NCBI GenBank assembly: GCA_029266495.1
Contig: JAQSWS010000005.1
Span: forward strand, 1 to 64,000
Source of the DNA: Rariglobus sp.
GTDB taxonomy: Bacteria; Verrucomicrobiota; Verrucomicrobiia; Opitutales; Opitutaceae
Direction of reading: 5' to 3'
Length of the DNA stretch: 64,000 nt
Shown: positions 40,209 to 50,998 of the stretch, piece after piece
Layout of the letters: every line of letters begins with the position of its first letter
Numbering within the stretch: position 1 is the stretch's first letter
Notes under the pieces: generated by a model
The model's input: only the letters and a program-made list of their open reading frames with translations
Databases searched by the model: none
Told to the model about the DNA's origin: nothing
Translations under genes and position numbers: made by a program

Positions 40209-41036
40209 TCAAGGGGAAGGCTGCTTTTGCCGGGCGGGCGCGCCGCCATCCTCGCCACGGCCCAGGAATTCGCGCACGCGCACGTCCTTGCTGTCCGTAA
40301 CGAGCACGCGGGGATCGCCTTCGGCGATGATCCCCTTCGCCTGCTTGTCGAGCATGATGACCCGGTCGGCGATGCCGAAGATCGAGGCGAGTTCGTGCGA
40401 CACCACCACGCAGGTCATGCCCAGCAGATCGCGCAGGTTGACGATCAACTCGTCGAGCTTGCGAGAAGTGAGCGGGTCCAGCCCGGCCGAGGGTTCGTCA
40501 AAAAAAACAATCGCGGGATCAAGCGCGAGCGCCCGCGCCAGGCCGGCGCGTTTCCTCATGCCGCCGCTGATCTCCGACGGATAATAATTGTCGTAGCCCG
40601 ACAGGCCGACCTGGGCGAGTTTCATGCAGGCGAGCTCGGCGCGCTCGGCGGCGTCGAGCGGCGTGTATTCCTCCAGCGGCAGCATGACGTTTTCGAGCAG
40701 ATTGAGCGAACTCCACAACGCACCGCCCTGATAGAGCACACCGATGCGCTTGAGCAGCTCCCGCTGGCGGTCACCGGTGGCCGCGTTGAAGCACTCCCCG
40801 AAAAATTGAACCGTGCCGGCCGTCGGCGCATGAAGGCCCACGAGATGACGCAGGAGCGTGCTTTTGCCGCAACCGGAGCCCCCGATGACGAAAAAAATCT
40901 CCCCGCGCTTCACCTGAAAGGTCACGTTCTTGAGCAAGACCTGTCCGTCGTAGCCGCACTCCAGCGCGGCGACATCAAGGGCGGGGGCGTTCGGGTGGGC
41001 GGTATTCATGAATGCGGGCTCACCAGCCAAAGACAT
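40209..41036 (-). CDS. ABC transporter ATP-binding protein (MlaF-like)
   Basis: FVIGGSGCGKSTLLRHLVG, ISGGMRKRAGLARALALDPAIVFFDEPSAGLDP. Confidence 0.9.
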   Translation of the reverse strand: MSLAGEPAFMNTAHPNAPALDVAALECGYDGQVLLKNVTFQVKRGEIFFVIGGSGCGKSTLLRHLVGLHAPTAGTVQFFGECFNAATGDRQRELLKRIGVLYQGGALWSSLNLLENVMLPLEEYTPLDAAERAELACMKLAQVGLSGYDNYYPSEISGGMRKRAGLARALALDPAIVFFDEPSAGLDPLTSRKLDELIVNLRDLLGMTCVVVSHELASIFGIADRVIMLDKQAKGIIAEGDPRVLVTDSKDVRVREFLGRGEDGGAPARQKQPSP

Positions 41037-42150
41037 TAAAGATTACCGCGAACAACGCATCCGACACGATGATGAGCAGCAGCCCCATCACCACCGCCGA
41101 GGTGGTGGCGCGGCCCACGCCCGCCGCGCTGCGCTCGGCGCGCAGGCCGCGATGGCACCCGGCCAGGCCGACGAGCACGCCGAAGGCCGAGGCCTTGATG
41201 AGGCCCGTGAGGATGTCGGACAGGTCGATCGCCGTCTGCGTCTCCACCCAGTAGGCCGTCGGCGGAATGTCGAGCAGGCCGAGCGACACCGCCATGCCGC
41301 CGAGAATGCCGAGGCCGTTCGCATAAAGCGCCAGCAACGGCATCATCACGGCTAGCGCGACCAGGCGCGGCATCACCAAAAAATCTACCGGACGAATGCC
41401 CAGCGTCTGCAACGCGTCGATTTCCTCACCGGCCTTCATGTTGCCCAAGGTCGCCGCAAACGCCGCGCCCGTGCGCCCGGCGAGGATGATCGCGGTCATC
41501 ATTGCGCCCATCTCGCGCACCATCACCAGGCCGACGGCATCGGCCACGTAAATGTCGGCGCCGAACTGCCGCATCAGCACCGCCGACTGGTAGGCCATGA
41601 TGATGCCGACCAGCAGGCTGATAAGACTCACGATCGGCAGGGCCATCGCGCCGCATTGCTGCATCTCGTCGACGCAATCCCGCCAGCGAAACTTGTGGGG
41701 TTTTTTAAGGAGGGCGGTGGCGCTGATCACGCATTCGCCGACAAACGTGGCAATCTCCTTGGTCTTGCCCCACACGTCCTGTGCCGCGAGGCCCACCATC
41801 GAGAGAAAGTCCCTCGAGCGATCCACCGTGAAGCGTGTCTCGTTCACCACCACGAGCTGGCGCAGGAGTTTTTGCAGCGCGTCCGGCAGGTCGGAGAGAT
41901 CGCAGTGCACGTTTTTCGTCCGGCACCACTGCCGCACTTCAAAAACAAACAACAGCAAGGCGCTGTCCCAGTCGTCCAGCCGGCCCCACACGAGTTTCAC
42001 GCGGACGGGGTCGCGGCCCGCGAGCAGTTCCATCCAGGACGGCCGCGTCTCGGTGATGCGCCACGCACCCTGGAGTTCAACCAGCAGCCACTCGCCCTCG
42101 GTGCGCAACTGCACACGGGTTTCGGGCGGCGTGATGATCGGCTCAGGCAT
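41020..42150 (-). CDS. MlaE family permease with N-terminal STAS-like domain
   Basis: ALPIVSLISLLVGIIMAYQSAVLMRQFGADIYVADAVGLVMVREMGAMMTAIILAGRTGAAFAATLGNMKAGEEIDALQTLG. Confidence 0.9.
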   Translation of the reverse strand: MPEPIITPPETRVQLRTEGEWLLVELQGAWRITETRPSWMELLAGRDPVRVKLVWGRLDDWDSALLLFVFEVRQWCRTKNVHCDLSDLPDALQKLLRQLVVVNETRFTVDRSRDFLSMVGLAAQDVWGKTKEIATFVGECVISATALLKKPHKFRWRDCVDEMQQCGAMALPIVSLISLLVGIIMAYQSAVLMRQFGADIYVADAVGLVMVREMGAMMTAIILAGRTGAAFAATLGNMKAGEEIDALQTLGIRPVDFLVMPRLVALAVMMPLLALYANGLGILGGMAVSLGLLDIPPTAYWVETQTAIDLSDILTGLIKASAFGVLVGLAGCHRGLRAERSAAGVGRATTSAVVMGLLLIIVSDALFAVIFNVFGW

Positions 42151-42235
42151 TGCAGGCAGGTTGAGCGCGCCCGCGGCCCGAAGGAATGAAAATTTTGTGT
42201 CGTTCGCATAAAGCCTGCCCGCATAGCCTCTCCGG

Positions 42236-42883
42236 ATGCGTTTTCGCACCGTGCTCTTCGATTTGGATGGAACCTTGCTCGATCACCTCCCGGCAATCCA
42301 CCGCAGCTATGTCCACACGCTGCCCCGGCTCGGCCTCCCCGAGCCCACCTACCAGCAGGTGAAACGCGCCATCGGCGGCGGCCTCGAGAACGCCATGCTC
42401 AAGTTCGTCCCGCACTCACGCCTCGACGAGGCGCTCGCGATCTACCGGCCCTTTTGGGACACCACCATGCTCGCAGGGGCGGAGCCCATGCCGGGCGCGA
42501 TGGCTCTGCTGGAGCGGCTGACCGTCACCGGCGTCACCTGCGCCGTCTTCACCAACAAACACGGACCTTCCGCGCGCCTGGTTTGCGCGCACCTCGGCTT
42601 CACCCCGTTTCTGCGCGAAGTATTCGGGGCGAAGGACACCCCGTGGCTCAAACCCGAACCCGCATTCACCGGCCATGCCTTGGACACCCTTGGTGCCGAT
42701 GCCGCCACGACCTGCCTCGTCGGTGACTCGCCGTGGGACGTGCAGGCCGCGCACAACGCCGGTTTTCCCTGCTTCGCCGTCACCACCGGCACGCACACGG
42801 CCGAAGAGTTGCGCGCAGCGGGTGCCGACGGGATCTACGACAACCTCACCAGCCTCGGCGCATCGGAGTTGGAAGTCATTTGA
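42236..42883 (+). CDS. HAD family hydrolase (phosphoglycolate phosphatase-like)
   Basis: RTVLFDLDGTLLDHLPAIHRSY; LVGDSPWDVQAAHNAGFPCFAV. Confidence 0.88.
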   Translation: MRFRTVLFDLDGTLLDHLPAIHRSYVHTLPRLGLPEPTYQQVKRAIGGGLENAMLKFVPHSRLDEALAIYRPFWDTTMLAGAEPMPGAMALLERLTVTGVTCAVFTNKHGPSARLVCAHLGFTPFLREVFGAKDTPWLKPEPAFTGHALDTLGADAATTCLVGDSPWDVQAAHNAGFPCFAVTTGTHTAEELRAAGADGIYDNLTSLGASELEVI

Positions 42884-43340
42884 CCGCCGGATGGTCGAGG
42901 GCCCGGGAGACCTCCAGCTCCAGCGCATTAAGCGCCAGATAAATATCCCTTAAAAACGCCGCCAGCGCCCCGAGCAGCAGGAGGATGCTCGTGACAAACA
43001 AAGTCAGAATCACCGCTGAAAAATTAGCCCCGAGGATCGCGTTGGAAAAAATCGCGATCACCAGCAAACCCGAGCTGAACATGCTGGCCGCGCCCAACGT
43101 CACCGCGAGTTGAACGATTTTGGAACGCCGATACATGATGCGAAGCTGATCCTCGATGTGCCGGCGCTCCGTCCCGCCCGCCGCATGCGCCTGCCCCGCG
43201 AGGATGCGGGTGCGATCCACGACCCGGCCCATGCGATTGGTCATCGTCAACAGCAATGAACCCAGGCCCGTGATCAGAATGACCGGCGTGATCGAAAGCT
43301 GAATCGTGCGCAGCAAAGACTCGGAAACCGGCATGTCCAT
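42876..43340 (-). CDS. DUF2721-like membrane protein
   Basis: ITPVILITGLGSLLLTMTNRMGRVVDRTRIL. Confidence 0.75.
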   Translation of the reverse strand: MDMPVSESLLRTIQLSITPVILITGLGSLLLTMTNRMGRVVDRTRILAGQAHAAGGTERRHIEDQLRIMYRRSKIVQLAVTLGAASMFSSGLLVIAIFSNAILGANFSAVILTLFVTSILLLLGALAAFLRDIYLALNALELEVSRALDHPAVK

Positions 43341-43385
43341 GCCGGCATACCGTCACGCCTCGGTCCGAATGGCAATTCCCCGCGT

Positions 43386-45650
43386 TTGATTTTTCAGCCG
43401 AAGCCGTGTTCATCTTCGCCCCACGTGGCCGCCTCTCCCGCCAATTCCGACACCCTGACCGGCGTTCTTGAACGCATCATCTTCTTCAACGAGGAGAACC
43501 ACTACACCATCGCGGAGTTCCGGCCCGACGCCACCGAGGGCAAGGACGCCAAGGTCACCATCACCGGCCCCCTCCCCGGCGTCCAATGCGGCGAAACCCT
43601 CCACCTGCGCGGCTCGTGGACCAGGCACGCGCAACACGGCGACCAGTTCAAAATCGACACTTTCCGCTCCGAACTCCCGTCGAGCGTGTATGGCATCCGC
43701 AAATACCTCGGCAGCGGCCTCGTCGAGGGCATCGGCAAGGTCTACGCCAACAAGATCGTCGACGCCTTCGGCACCGCGACCTTCCGCGTGCTCAGCGAGG
43801 AATCGGGCAAACTCCGCGACGTGCCGGGCATTGGCAAAAAACGCGCCTCCGCCATCAAGAAGGCCTGGGACGACCAGCGCGCCTTCCGCGAACTCTACAT
43901 CTTCCTCCAGACCTATGGCGTCACCACCGGCCAGTGCGTGAAGCTCGTCAATAAATACGGCGCCGAGGCCAGACGCGTCCTGACCACCGAACCCTACAAG
44001 GTTGCCCGCGAAATCGACGGCATCGGTTTCAAGACCGCCGATCGCATCGCCATCAACCTCGGCTACGCCAACGACGCCCCTCCCCGCCTCGACGCCGGCC
44101 TGCTCTACGCAATGGAGACGCTCCAGGAAGAGGGCCACACCGCGCTCCGCGAAGCCGGCCTCATCGAGCACGCCGCTCCGCTCCTTGAAACCGAGGCCCG
44201 CTTCCTCGAAGCCCGCATCAATGCCCTCGTCGAGGCCAGGCAACTCGTCCGCCATCCGCCCGCCGGCGTGGACAACCCGCTTCCCGGCTCCGCGTTGATC
44301 CAGCTGCCCGCCAACGACCGCGCCGAACAAAAGATCGCCGCCACCATCGTCCGCCTCGGCAAGGTCGGCAGCGGACTCCCGCCCATCAAGGCCGACGCCG
44401 CCGTCGAATGGGCCCAGCAAAAAGCCGGCTTCGCATTCGCCGACCTCCAGCGCGACGGCCTAAAAAACGCCCTTGTATCCAAAATATCGATTCTCACCGG
44501 CGGGCCTGGAACGGGTAAAACCACGATCCTTCGCGCCCTCGTCGACATCCTGAAGGCCAAAAAAGTCCGCGTGCACCTCGCCGCGCCCACCGGCCGCGCC
44601 GCCCAGCGCCTCGCCGAAACCACGGGCGGCTTTGCCTCCACCATCCACCGCCTCCTCAAATACGATCCATCCAAAGGCGGTTTCGTCGCCAACGAACACC
44701 AGCCCCTCGCCACCGATTTTCTCGTGGTGGACGAGGCTTCGATGCTCGATACGCGCCTCGCCGCCGCACTGCTCCAGGCCGTGCCGTCGCGCGCCCACCT
44801 CCTCCTCGTCGGCGACATCGACCAGCTCCCGTCCGTCGGCGCGGGCAACGTCCTCAAGGATCTCATCGCCACGCAGCAGGTGCCGGTCACGCGGCTCAAC
44901 GTCATCTACCGCCAGAAGGGCCAGAGCCAGATCGTCACCACCGCCCATTCGATCAACGCCGGCGAGACCACCCTCCCGCCCTCCGTCAACGAAGTCTCCG
45001 CCGCCCAGGCCTGGAGCGACCTCACCTTCATCGTCGCCGATTCCGCCGAGGACTGCGTGCGCAAGACGATCCAGCTCTGCACCGGGTTCATCCCCGCGCA
45101 CTACGCCTGGTTCAATCCCGTCAATGACGTGCAGATCCTCGCGCCCATGCACAAGGGCACCGCCGGGGTCAGCAACCTCAATGTCCAGCTCCAGGCCGCC
45201 CTCAATCCGCACGCCCGTGGACTCCGTGGCCCGCATGGTGAATACCGCCCGGGCGACAAGGTCATCCAGCTCCGCAACAACTACGACAAAAACCTGTTCA
45301 ACGGCGACATCGGCGTGATCGCCTCCGTCGACGCCGAGTCGGGCACGCTCACCGCAAAATTCGACGGGGACGCGCACACCTTCGATCGCGGCGAGTTCGG
45401 CGACCTCGCGCCCGCCTACGCGATCAGCATCCACAAGTCGCAGGGCAGCGAATACCCCGTAGTGATTATTCCACTACTGAAGGCCCATTTCATGATGCTC
45501 CAGCGCAACCTGCTCTACACCGCGATCACCCGCGGCAAGAAAAAGGTTTTTATCGTCGGCGAACCGGCGGCCTACGCCATGGCCGTGCGCGCCAACGATG
45601 CCCGCACCCGCACCACCCATCTCCGGGAAAAACTCGCCGCGGAAAAATGA
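43386..45650 (+). CDS. recD2: RecD2-like ATP-dependent helicase
   Basis: LTGGPGTGKTTILRAL Walker A, TIHRLLKY, VDEASMLDT, ISIHKSQGSEYPVVIIPL; N-terminal HhH region. Confidence 0.9.
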   Translation: MIFQPKPCSSSPHVAASPANSDTLTGVLERIIFFNEENHYTIAEFRPDATEGKDAKVTITGPLPGVQCGETLHLRGSWTRHAQHGDQFKIDTFRSELPSSVYGIRKYLGSGLVEGIGKVYANKIVDAFGTATFRVLSEESGKLRDVPGIGKKRASAIKKAWDDQRAFRELYIFLQTYGVTTGQCVKLVNKYGAEARRVLTTEPYKVAREIDGIGFKTADRIAINLGYANDAPPRLDAGLLYAMETLQEEGHTALREAGLIEHAAPLLETEARFLEARINALVEARQLVRHPPAGVDNPLPGSALIQLPANDRAEQKIAATIVRLGKVGSGLPPIKADAAVEWAQQKAGFAFADLQRDGLKNALVSKISILTGGPGTGKTTILRALVDILKAKKVRVHLAAPTGRAAQRLAETTGGFASTIHRLLKYDPSKGGFVANEHQPLATDFLVVDEASMLDTRLAAALLQAVPSRAHLLLVGDIDQLPSVGAGNVLKDLIATQQVPVTRLNVIYRQKGQSQIVTTAHSINAGETTLPPSVNEVSAAQAWSDLTFIVADSAEDCVRKTIQLCTGFIPAHYAWFNPVNDVQILAPMHKGTAGVSNLNVQLQAALNPHARGLRGPHGEYRPGDKVIQLRNNYDKNLFNGDIGVIASVDAESGTLTAKFDGDAHTFDRGEFGDLAPAYAISIHKSQGSEYPVVIIPLLKAHFMMLQRNLLYTAITRGKKKVFIVGEPAAYAMAVRANDARTRTTHLREKLAAEK

Positions 45651-45795
45651 GCATGCCGCCCCGGCTCACCCGCGTTCTCGGGACCGCCTGGGGATCATAC
45701 CCCAATTCCCCCGCCGGGGCTTTACCTCCCCCCGCGTTGATCTAGGGTCGCCTCTCCCTCCACCCTGCGACCCGTTTTCCAAGGAATATTCGCAC

Positions 45796-47409
45796 ATGCT
45801 CATTAACCGCATTCTTCACCTGGAAGATGATGCATCCGACGCCCTCCTGATTCGACGCACACTGGAACGTGCGGGCATCAACGTGAACGTCACGGTGGCG
45901 ATGGATGCCAGGGAATTCCACGCCGCGCTTTCCGGCGGCGGCCATGATTTGATTCTATCCGACAACTGCGTGCCGGGGTTCGGCAGCCTGGAGGCGTTGC
46001 GCGAGGCACGTTCCCGCCACCCCGACATCCCGTTCGTCTGCGTTTCCGGCATCTGGGACGAAAAAGCCGTCGACGAGCTGATGGCCCAGGGCGCCACCCA
46101 CTGCGTGTTAAAATCCAGGCCGGTCCAGCTCGTCGCCGTCGTCCGCCAGGCGCTCGCCTGCCAGCAGGCCCGGAGGGAAACGGCACGACTCGTCGGCATG
46201 CAGAAGGCGTCGGCCCTTCTGGTCAGCGCGGTGCAGGCGCTCTCCCACGCCCGTGACTTCGACACCATCCGCAGGATTGTCCGCCACGCCGCGCGCGAAC
46301 TGACCGGCGCCGACGGCGCGACCCTGGTCCTGCGCGAGGGCGATCACTGCCATTACGTGGACGAAGACGCGATCTCCCCGCTCTGGAAAGGAAAACGCTT
46401 TCCGCTTTCCGCCTGCATCAGCGGCTGGGCGATGATCCACCGGCAATCGGTCGCCATCGCGGACATCTACGCCGACCCCCGCATCCCGGCCGACGCCTAT
46501 CGCCCGACCTTCGTCAAGAGCCTGCTGATGGTGCCCGTTCGTTCCGACGATCCGATCGGGGCGATCGGCAATTATTGGGCGTCACCCCACCACGCGGAAC
46601 CACGCGAGATCGAGTTGCTGGAAGCCCTCGCCAACACCACCGCGGTCGCCTTGGAGAACGTGCGCATCTACGCGGAACTCGAACAGCGGGTGCAAGAGCG
46701 CACCCGTCAGCTCGAGGCGGCCAACCGGGAGCTGGAGACGTTCTCCTTCTCCGTCTCGCACGACCTCCGTTCGCCGCTGCACAGCATCGGCGCGTATGCC
46801 GAATTCCTTGAGGAAACCGCCCCTCCGCCCACCGACGCGGAACGCCGCGAATACCTGATGCACATCCGCCAGCAGACCGTGCGCATGGGCCGCATGATCG
46901 AGGATTTTTTGCGTCTCGCCCAGCTCACCCGCGCCGACCTCAAGCCCGAACCGGTCGACCTCGTTCAAATCGCGACCGAACTCGTTCCCCAACTGGAGGC
47001 CTCCTCCGCCGGCCGGCAGGTTGAATTCATCCACCCACCCGCCCTGCCCGCCCTCGGCGACCCGCGGCTGCTTCAGGCGGCCCTCCAGAATCTTCTCTCC
47101 AACGCATGGAAATACACCGGGCGTCGCAAAGGGGGTGCCCGGGTTGAACTCGGCAGGCTCGTGGCCGAAAGCGGACCGGCGGTTTTCTTCGTGCGCGACA
47201 ATGGTGCGGGCTTTGACCCGCGGTATCTCGACAAGCTGTTCACCCCCTTCCAGCGACTCCACTCGGCGGGCGAATTTCCCGGGTCGGGCGTCGGCCTCGC
47301 CACCGTGCAGCGCATCATCCACAAGCACGGCGGACGCATTTGGGCCGAGGGGAAACCCGAGGAAGGCGCGACCTTTTACTTCACGCTCGTGCCGGAGCCG
47401 GCCGCCTGA
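45796..47409 (+). CDS. Receiver-GAF-histidine kinase
   Basis: ILHLEDDASDALLIRRTLE, FSFSVSHDLRSPLHSIGAYAEF, VRDNGAGFDPRYLDKLFTPFQRLH. Confidence 0.88.
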   Translation: MLINRILHLEDDASDALLIRRTLERAGINVNVTVAMDAREFHAALSGGGHDLILSDNCVPGFGSLEALREARSRHPDIPFVCVSGIWDEKAVDELMAQGATHCVLKSRPVQLVAVVRQALACQQARRETARLVGMQKASALLVSAVQALSHARDFDTIRRIVRHAARELTGADGATLVLREGDHCHYVDEDAISPLWKGKRFPLSACISGWAMIHRQSVAIADIYADPRIPADAYRPTFVKSLLMVPVRSDDPIGAIGNYWASPHHAEPREIELLEALANTTAVALENVRIYAELEQRVQERTRQLEAANRELETFSFSVSHDLRSPLHSIGAYAEFLEETAPPPTDAERREYLMHIRQQTVRMGRMIEDFLRLAQLTRADLKPEPVDLVQIATELVPQLEASSAGRQVEFIHPPALPALGDPRLLQAALQNLLSNAWKYTGRRKGGARVELGRLVAESGPAVFFVRDNGAGFDPRYLDKLFTPFQRLHSAGEFPGSGVGLATVQRIIHKHGGRIWAEGKPEEGATFYFTLVPEPAA

Positions 47410-47666
47410 GTTTCGTTCCCCGCGTCCCCCACCACCGCCCCGACCTCGCTCGGGCGCGCGACCGCTGCCGCCAGCCTTCTTCCATGGCTTCATCGTTTCT
47501 CGCGTGAAAATGTCTCGTCATTGCCTCCGGATCTTCGCCACGGCGCGCCAATGAATTTTGCTTAAATTGCGCCAAGGGTTGAAATCGACGTCTTTGTATC
47601 GATGATTCAGGCGGATACGAATCCGCCCATCGTCACCCCCCTCTCACCCCCAACTTCCTTCACCTC

Positions 47667-48281
47667 ATGAATGTCCACGCCCGCATCTCCAAGGAATGGC
47701 GCCGTCGCATGACCTTGATGGCGCTTATTCTCAACGGCTCGGCCCTCTGGTTCTGCTACGACGGCCTGATCGCCTGGCCCGCCGAGGAAAAGCGCTATCA
47801 GCAACTCGTCACCCTCACCGCCGGCACCGTGTCCGAAGGCACCAAGCCTACCGAAAAAGACCCCGCCGTGACCCGCGCCTGGGAGCAATACGCCGCCGCC
47901 AACAACCTCAATCCCAAGGTCCCCAAGAACCGCTCGCCCGGCGACCTCGCAGGACAACGCATCATCGGCGGCGTCATGCTCTTCTTCGGTCTGAGCTTCC
48001 TCGGCTGGATGGCGCTCCAGCATCGCAAAAGCGTGCGCGCCGACGGCGACATCATCACGGGTGCCGGCGGGGAAACCGTCCACTTGGATACCATTGTCGG
48101 AATGGACCGTCGCAAATGGAGCAACAAGGGCATCGCCTACGCCATCTACGAAGTGAACGGCAAACGCCGCCGGCTCTGCCTCGACGATCACAAATTCGCC
48201 GGCTGCGAGAAAATCATCCTTGAAGCCGAACGCCGCATCGCCGCCCGCGCCGCCGCGTCCACCCCCGCCGACCCGGCATAA
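47667..48281 (+). CDS. Hypothetical membrane protein
   Basis: Two hydrophobic segments, intact ORF. Confidence 0.6.
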   Translation: MNVHARISKEWRRRMTLMALILNGSALWFCYDGLIAWPAEEKRYQQLVTLTAGTVSEGTKPTEKDPAVTRAWEQYAAANNLNPKVPKNRSPGDLAGQRIIGGVMLFFGLSFLGWMALQHRKSVRADGDIITGAGGETVHLDTIVGMDRRKWSNKGIAYAIYEVNGKRRRLCLDDHKFAGCEKIILEAERRIAARAAASTPADPA

Positions 48282-48376
48282 GGGATTCGAACGAAACTAA
48301 AGTGAATTTCTACGGCTAAGGTAGCGCGCGGATTCCGCTCCGCGCCCTCCGGCCACCGCCCTGCACCCGCGCCCCG

Positions 48377-48850
48377 TCACACCAGCGTCGGCTCCGCAAA
48401 CGCCAGCACCCGCGGCCGCACCAGTCGCTCGAAATCGGCATAGGCGATCGTCATGATGTCGGTATGCGTGCAGGCGTTGAACGAGATGTAGTCATCCTTC
48501 GTCAGCGACTCGGCGACATAGACTTCCATGTCGTAGAGATTGCCGAACGGCGGCATCGCACCGATCTCGCACCGGACAAACCGCGCCGCGAACTCCTCCT
48601 CCCGGGCGAGCCGGACGTTCCGCGCGCCGGTCAATTCGCGGAAATGAGCGAGGTCGATGTGCTGGGTCGAGGGCAGCACCGCCATGACCAGGCGATTGTC
48701 GAGCCAGACGATCACCACCTTGGCCAGCTCTCGTCCGGGAACATGCGCCGCCTCGGCCACGCGCGATGAACTAAACGCCGGACGATGACTGCGCACCATG
48801 TATTCAACATGCGCCTCATCAAGGTAGGCGCGGAGTAGTTTCGGTGACAT
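48377..48850 (-). CDS. YbaK/EbsC-type aminoacyl-tRNA deacylase
   Basis: FSSSRVAEAAHVPGRELAKVVIVWLDNRLVMAVLPSTQHIDLAHFRELTGARNVRLAREEEFAARF. Confidence 0.85.
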   Translation of the reverse strand: MSPKLLRAYLDEAHVEYMVRSHRPAFSSSRVAEAAHVPGRELAKVVIVWLDNRLVMAVLPSTQHIDLAHFRELTGARNVRLAREEEFAARFVRCEIGAMPPFGNLYDMEVYVAESLTKDDYISFNACTHTDIMTIAYADFERLVRPRVLAFAEPTLV

Positions 48851-48984
48851 GACAGACTCCTTTTTTGGGGTTGGAGATATGTGTCGAAAACGGTCGGGCC
48901 CGGCCGTTTTTCACAGAGCCAGAATGGTCAAAAAACCATCGAACGCAACCGCCCGTCCGCAGTGCGGACGACTATGAGCCGGGC

Positions 48985-49242
48985 TTACGATCCCACCCGG
49001 ATTACCCTGGTTCCCTCCTCCTCCAAATCCACTTCCGCCGTCCCCGCCCAGCACTCATGTTGGGTGCTGAAAACCTGGCCGCTGCGAAGGCTCAGCGGAT
49101 GCACACAGCGTCCAAACCCCTCCCAGCGATCCTGATCCAGCAGTTCAAAATGCCGGCACCAATCGCCGCAAGGCTGCACGCCCGAATGTCCTTGGTCAGG
49201 GATCTTCGTCATCCCTCCTTCACTCGGTCTGGAGCTGATCAT
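48985..49242 (-). CDS. Small hypothetical protein
   Basis: 85-aa ORF, plausible MTKIPDQGHSGVQPCGDWCRHFELLDQDRWEGFGRCVHPLSLRSGQVFSTQHECWAGTAEVDLEEEGTRVIRVGS. Confidence 0.4.
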   Translation of the reverse strand: MISSRPSEGGMTKIPDQGHSGVQPCGDWCRHFELLDQDRWEGFGRCVHPLSLRSGQVFSTQHECWAGTAEVDLEEEGTRVIRVGS

Positions 49243-49510
49243 ATTTAGGGAATCTTAAGAATTTCCGCACCTTATTCGCCGATGCGAGACACCAGCTTGC
49301 CTCATTCCTCTGGTCCACGCCACCGGCACGCACACGGTTTCGTCGGTTAATCGGTCAGCTCATACCTCCGAAAATCCCACCTGCTCGGGAATGGTCACTT
49401 CGCCTAATAGACTGTGAAGCCCGGAGACACTTGCAGTCCATTGTCGGCGAAGGCTTGGCCTCGGGAAACTTTCCCGCAACCTGCGGTCACACTCCCCACT
49501 CTCTCTTTTC

Positions 49511-50902
49511 ATGAAACTCCGCCTCCTCCTCGGCCTCGCATTGCTGCCCGCCCTTGCCCTCCGGGCCGAACCCCCGTCATCCACGCCAGCTTCCGCCCAG
49601 GCCCTCGTGGACGGCTTCACCTACGTAAAGACCCTCGGCGGCATCTCCGAATACATCCTCGATGCGAATGGCCTCCAGGTCCTCGTGCTCCCCGAGCACT
49701 CCGCGCCCGTCGCCACCTTCATGGTCACTTACCGCGTCGGCTCGCGCAACGAGGTCACCGGCACCACCGGCGCCACCCATCTCCTCGAACACCTCATGTT
49801 CAAGGGCACCGAGGCCTTCAACCGCGAGAAGGGCAACAGCGTCGACCAGCTCCTCGAAAAAGTCGGCGCCGAATACAATGCGACCACCTGGCTCGACCGC
49901 ACCAACTACTTTGCCAACCTCGGCAAGGACCACCTTGAGGCCTACATCGCCATCGAGGCCGACCGCATGCGCAACCTCTGGCTGCGCGACTCCGACCGCC
50001 GCCCCGAAATGACCGTCGTGCGCAACGAATTCGAAATCGGCGAAAACAATCCCATCCAGGCCCTCGACAAGGAAATCAACGCCGCCGCCTTCGTCGCCCA
50101 TCCCTATCACCACTCCACCATCGGCTGGCGCAGCGACATCGAGAACGTTCCCATCGAAAAGCTGAAGGCGTTCTACGACACCTTCTACTGGCCCGACAAC
50201 GCCACCGTCACGATCATCGGTGACATCGCGCCCGTCTCCGCCCTCGCCCTCGTCAAAAAATACTACGGCGCCATCCCCAAATCCCCCGCGCCCATTCCGC
50301 AACTCTACACCGAGGAACCCGCCCAGTCCGGACCCCGTCGCGTCATCGTCAAACGTGCCGGCCGTCTCGGCGTCGTCGGCATCGCCTTCAAAACCCCCGC
50401 CGCCCGCCACCCCGACATGCCTGCCCTCCAGGTCCTCGGCTCCATCCTCACCTCCGGCAAAAACAGCCGCCTTTACCGCGCCCTCACTGACAAAAACCTC
50501 ACCACCAGCGCGAGCGCCGACATCGGCTTTTTTCACGATCCGTCGCTCACCACGATCTACGCCAGCCTCGCCCCCGGAGCGAAACACGAAGAAGTCGAAA
50601 AGATCGCCCTCGCCGAACTCGAACGCGTTAAAAAAGACGGCGTGACCGACACCGAGGTCGGCTCCGCCATCAGCCAGTTGATCGCCGCCTCCGCCTACGC
50701 CCGCGACGGCGCCTTCGCCGTCGCCAGCAATCTCAACGAATACATCTCCAGCGGTGACTGGACCCTCTATGTCACCCTCGACGAAGCCATCAAGAAGGTC
50801 ACCGCCGCCGATGTGAAACGCATCGCCAACGACTACTTCAACGAGGACCGCAGCACCACCGGCTGGTTTGTCCCCGTGCTCGCCCCCGAAGCCGCCGAGT
50901 AA
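49511..50902 (+). CDS. M16 family zinc metallopeptidase (catalytic)
   Basis: GATHLLEHLMFKGT (HxxEH) and insulinase-like C-terminal domain. Confidence 0.92.
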   Translation: MKLRLLLGLALLPALALRAEPPSSTPASAQALVDGFTYVKTLGGISEYILDANGLQVLVLPEHSAPVATFMVTYRVGSRNEVTGTTGATHLLEHLMFKGTEAFNREKGNSVDQLLEKVGAEYNATTWLDRTNYFANLGKDHLEAYIAIEADRMRNLWLRDSDRRPEMTVVRNEFEIGENNPIQALDKEINAAAFVAHPYHHSTIGWRSDIENVPIEKLKAFYDTFYWPDNATVTIIGDIAPVSALALVKKYYGAIPKSPAPIPQLYTEEPAQSGPRRVIVKRAGRLGVVGIAFKTPAARHPDMPALQVLGSILTSGKNSRLYRALTDKNLTTSASADIGFFHDPSLTTIYASLAPGAKHEEVEKIALAELERVKKDGVTDTEVGSAISQLIAASAYARDGAFAVASNLNEYISSGDWTLYVTLDEAIKKVTAADVKRIANDYFNEDRSTTGWFVPVLAPEAAE

Positions 50903-50998
50903 CCTCCACCTCTTTTCATCGCAGGGCCTCACCTCGCGTGCGGCCGCGAATACCAGCGATTACCCAACGGCCGGACGCAAAGTCAGGCCCCACAAAAT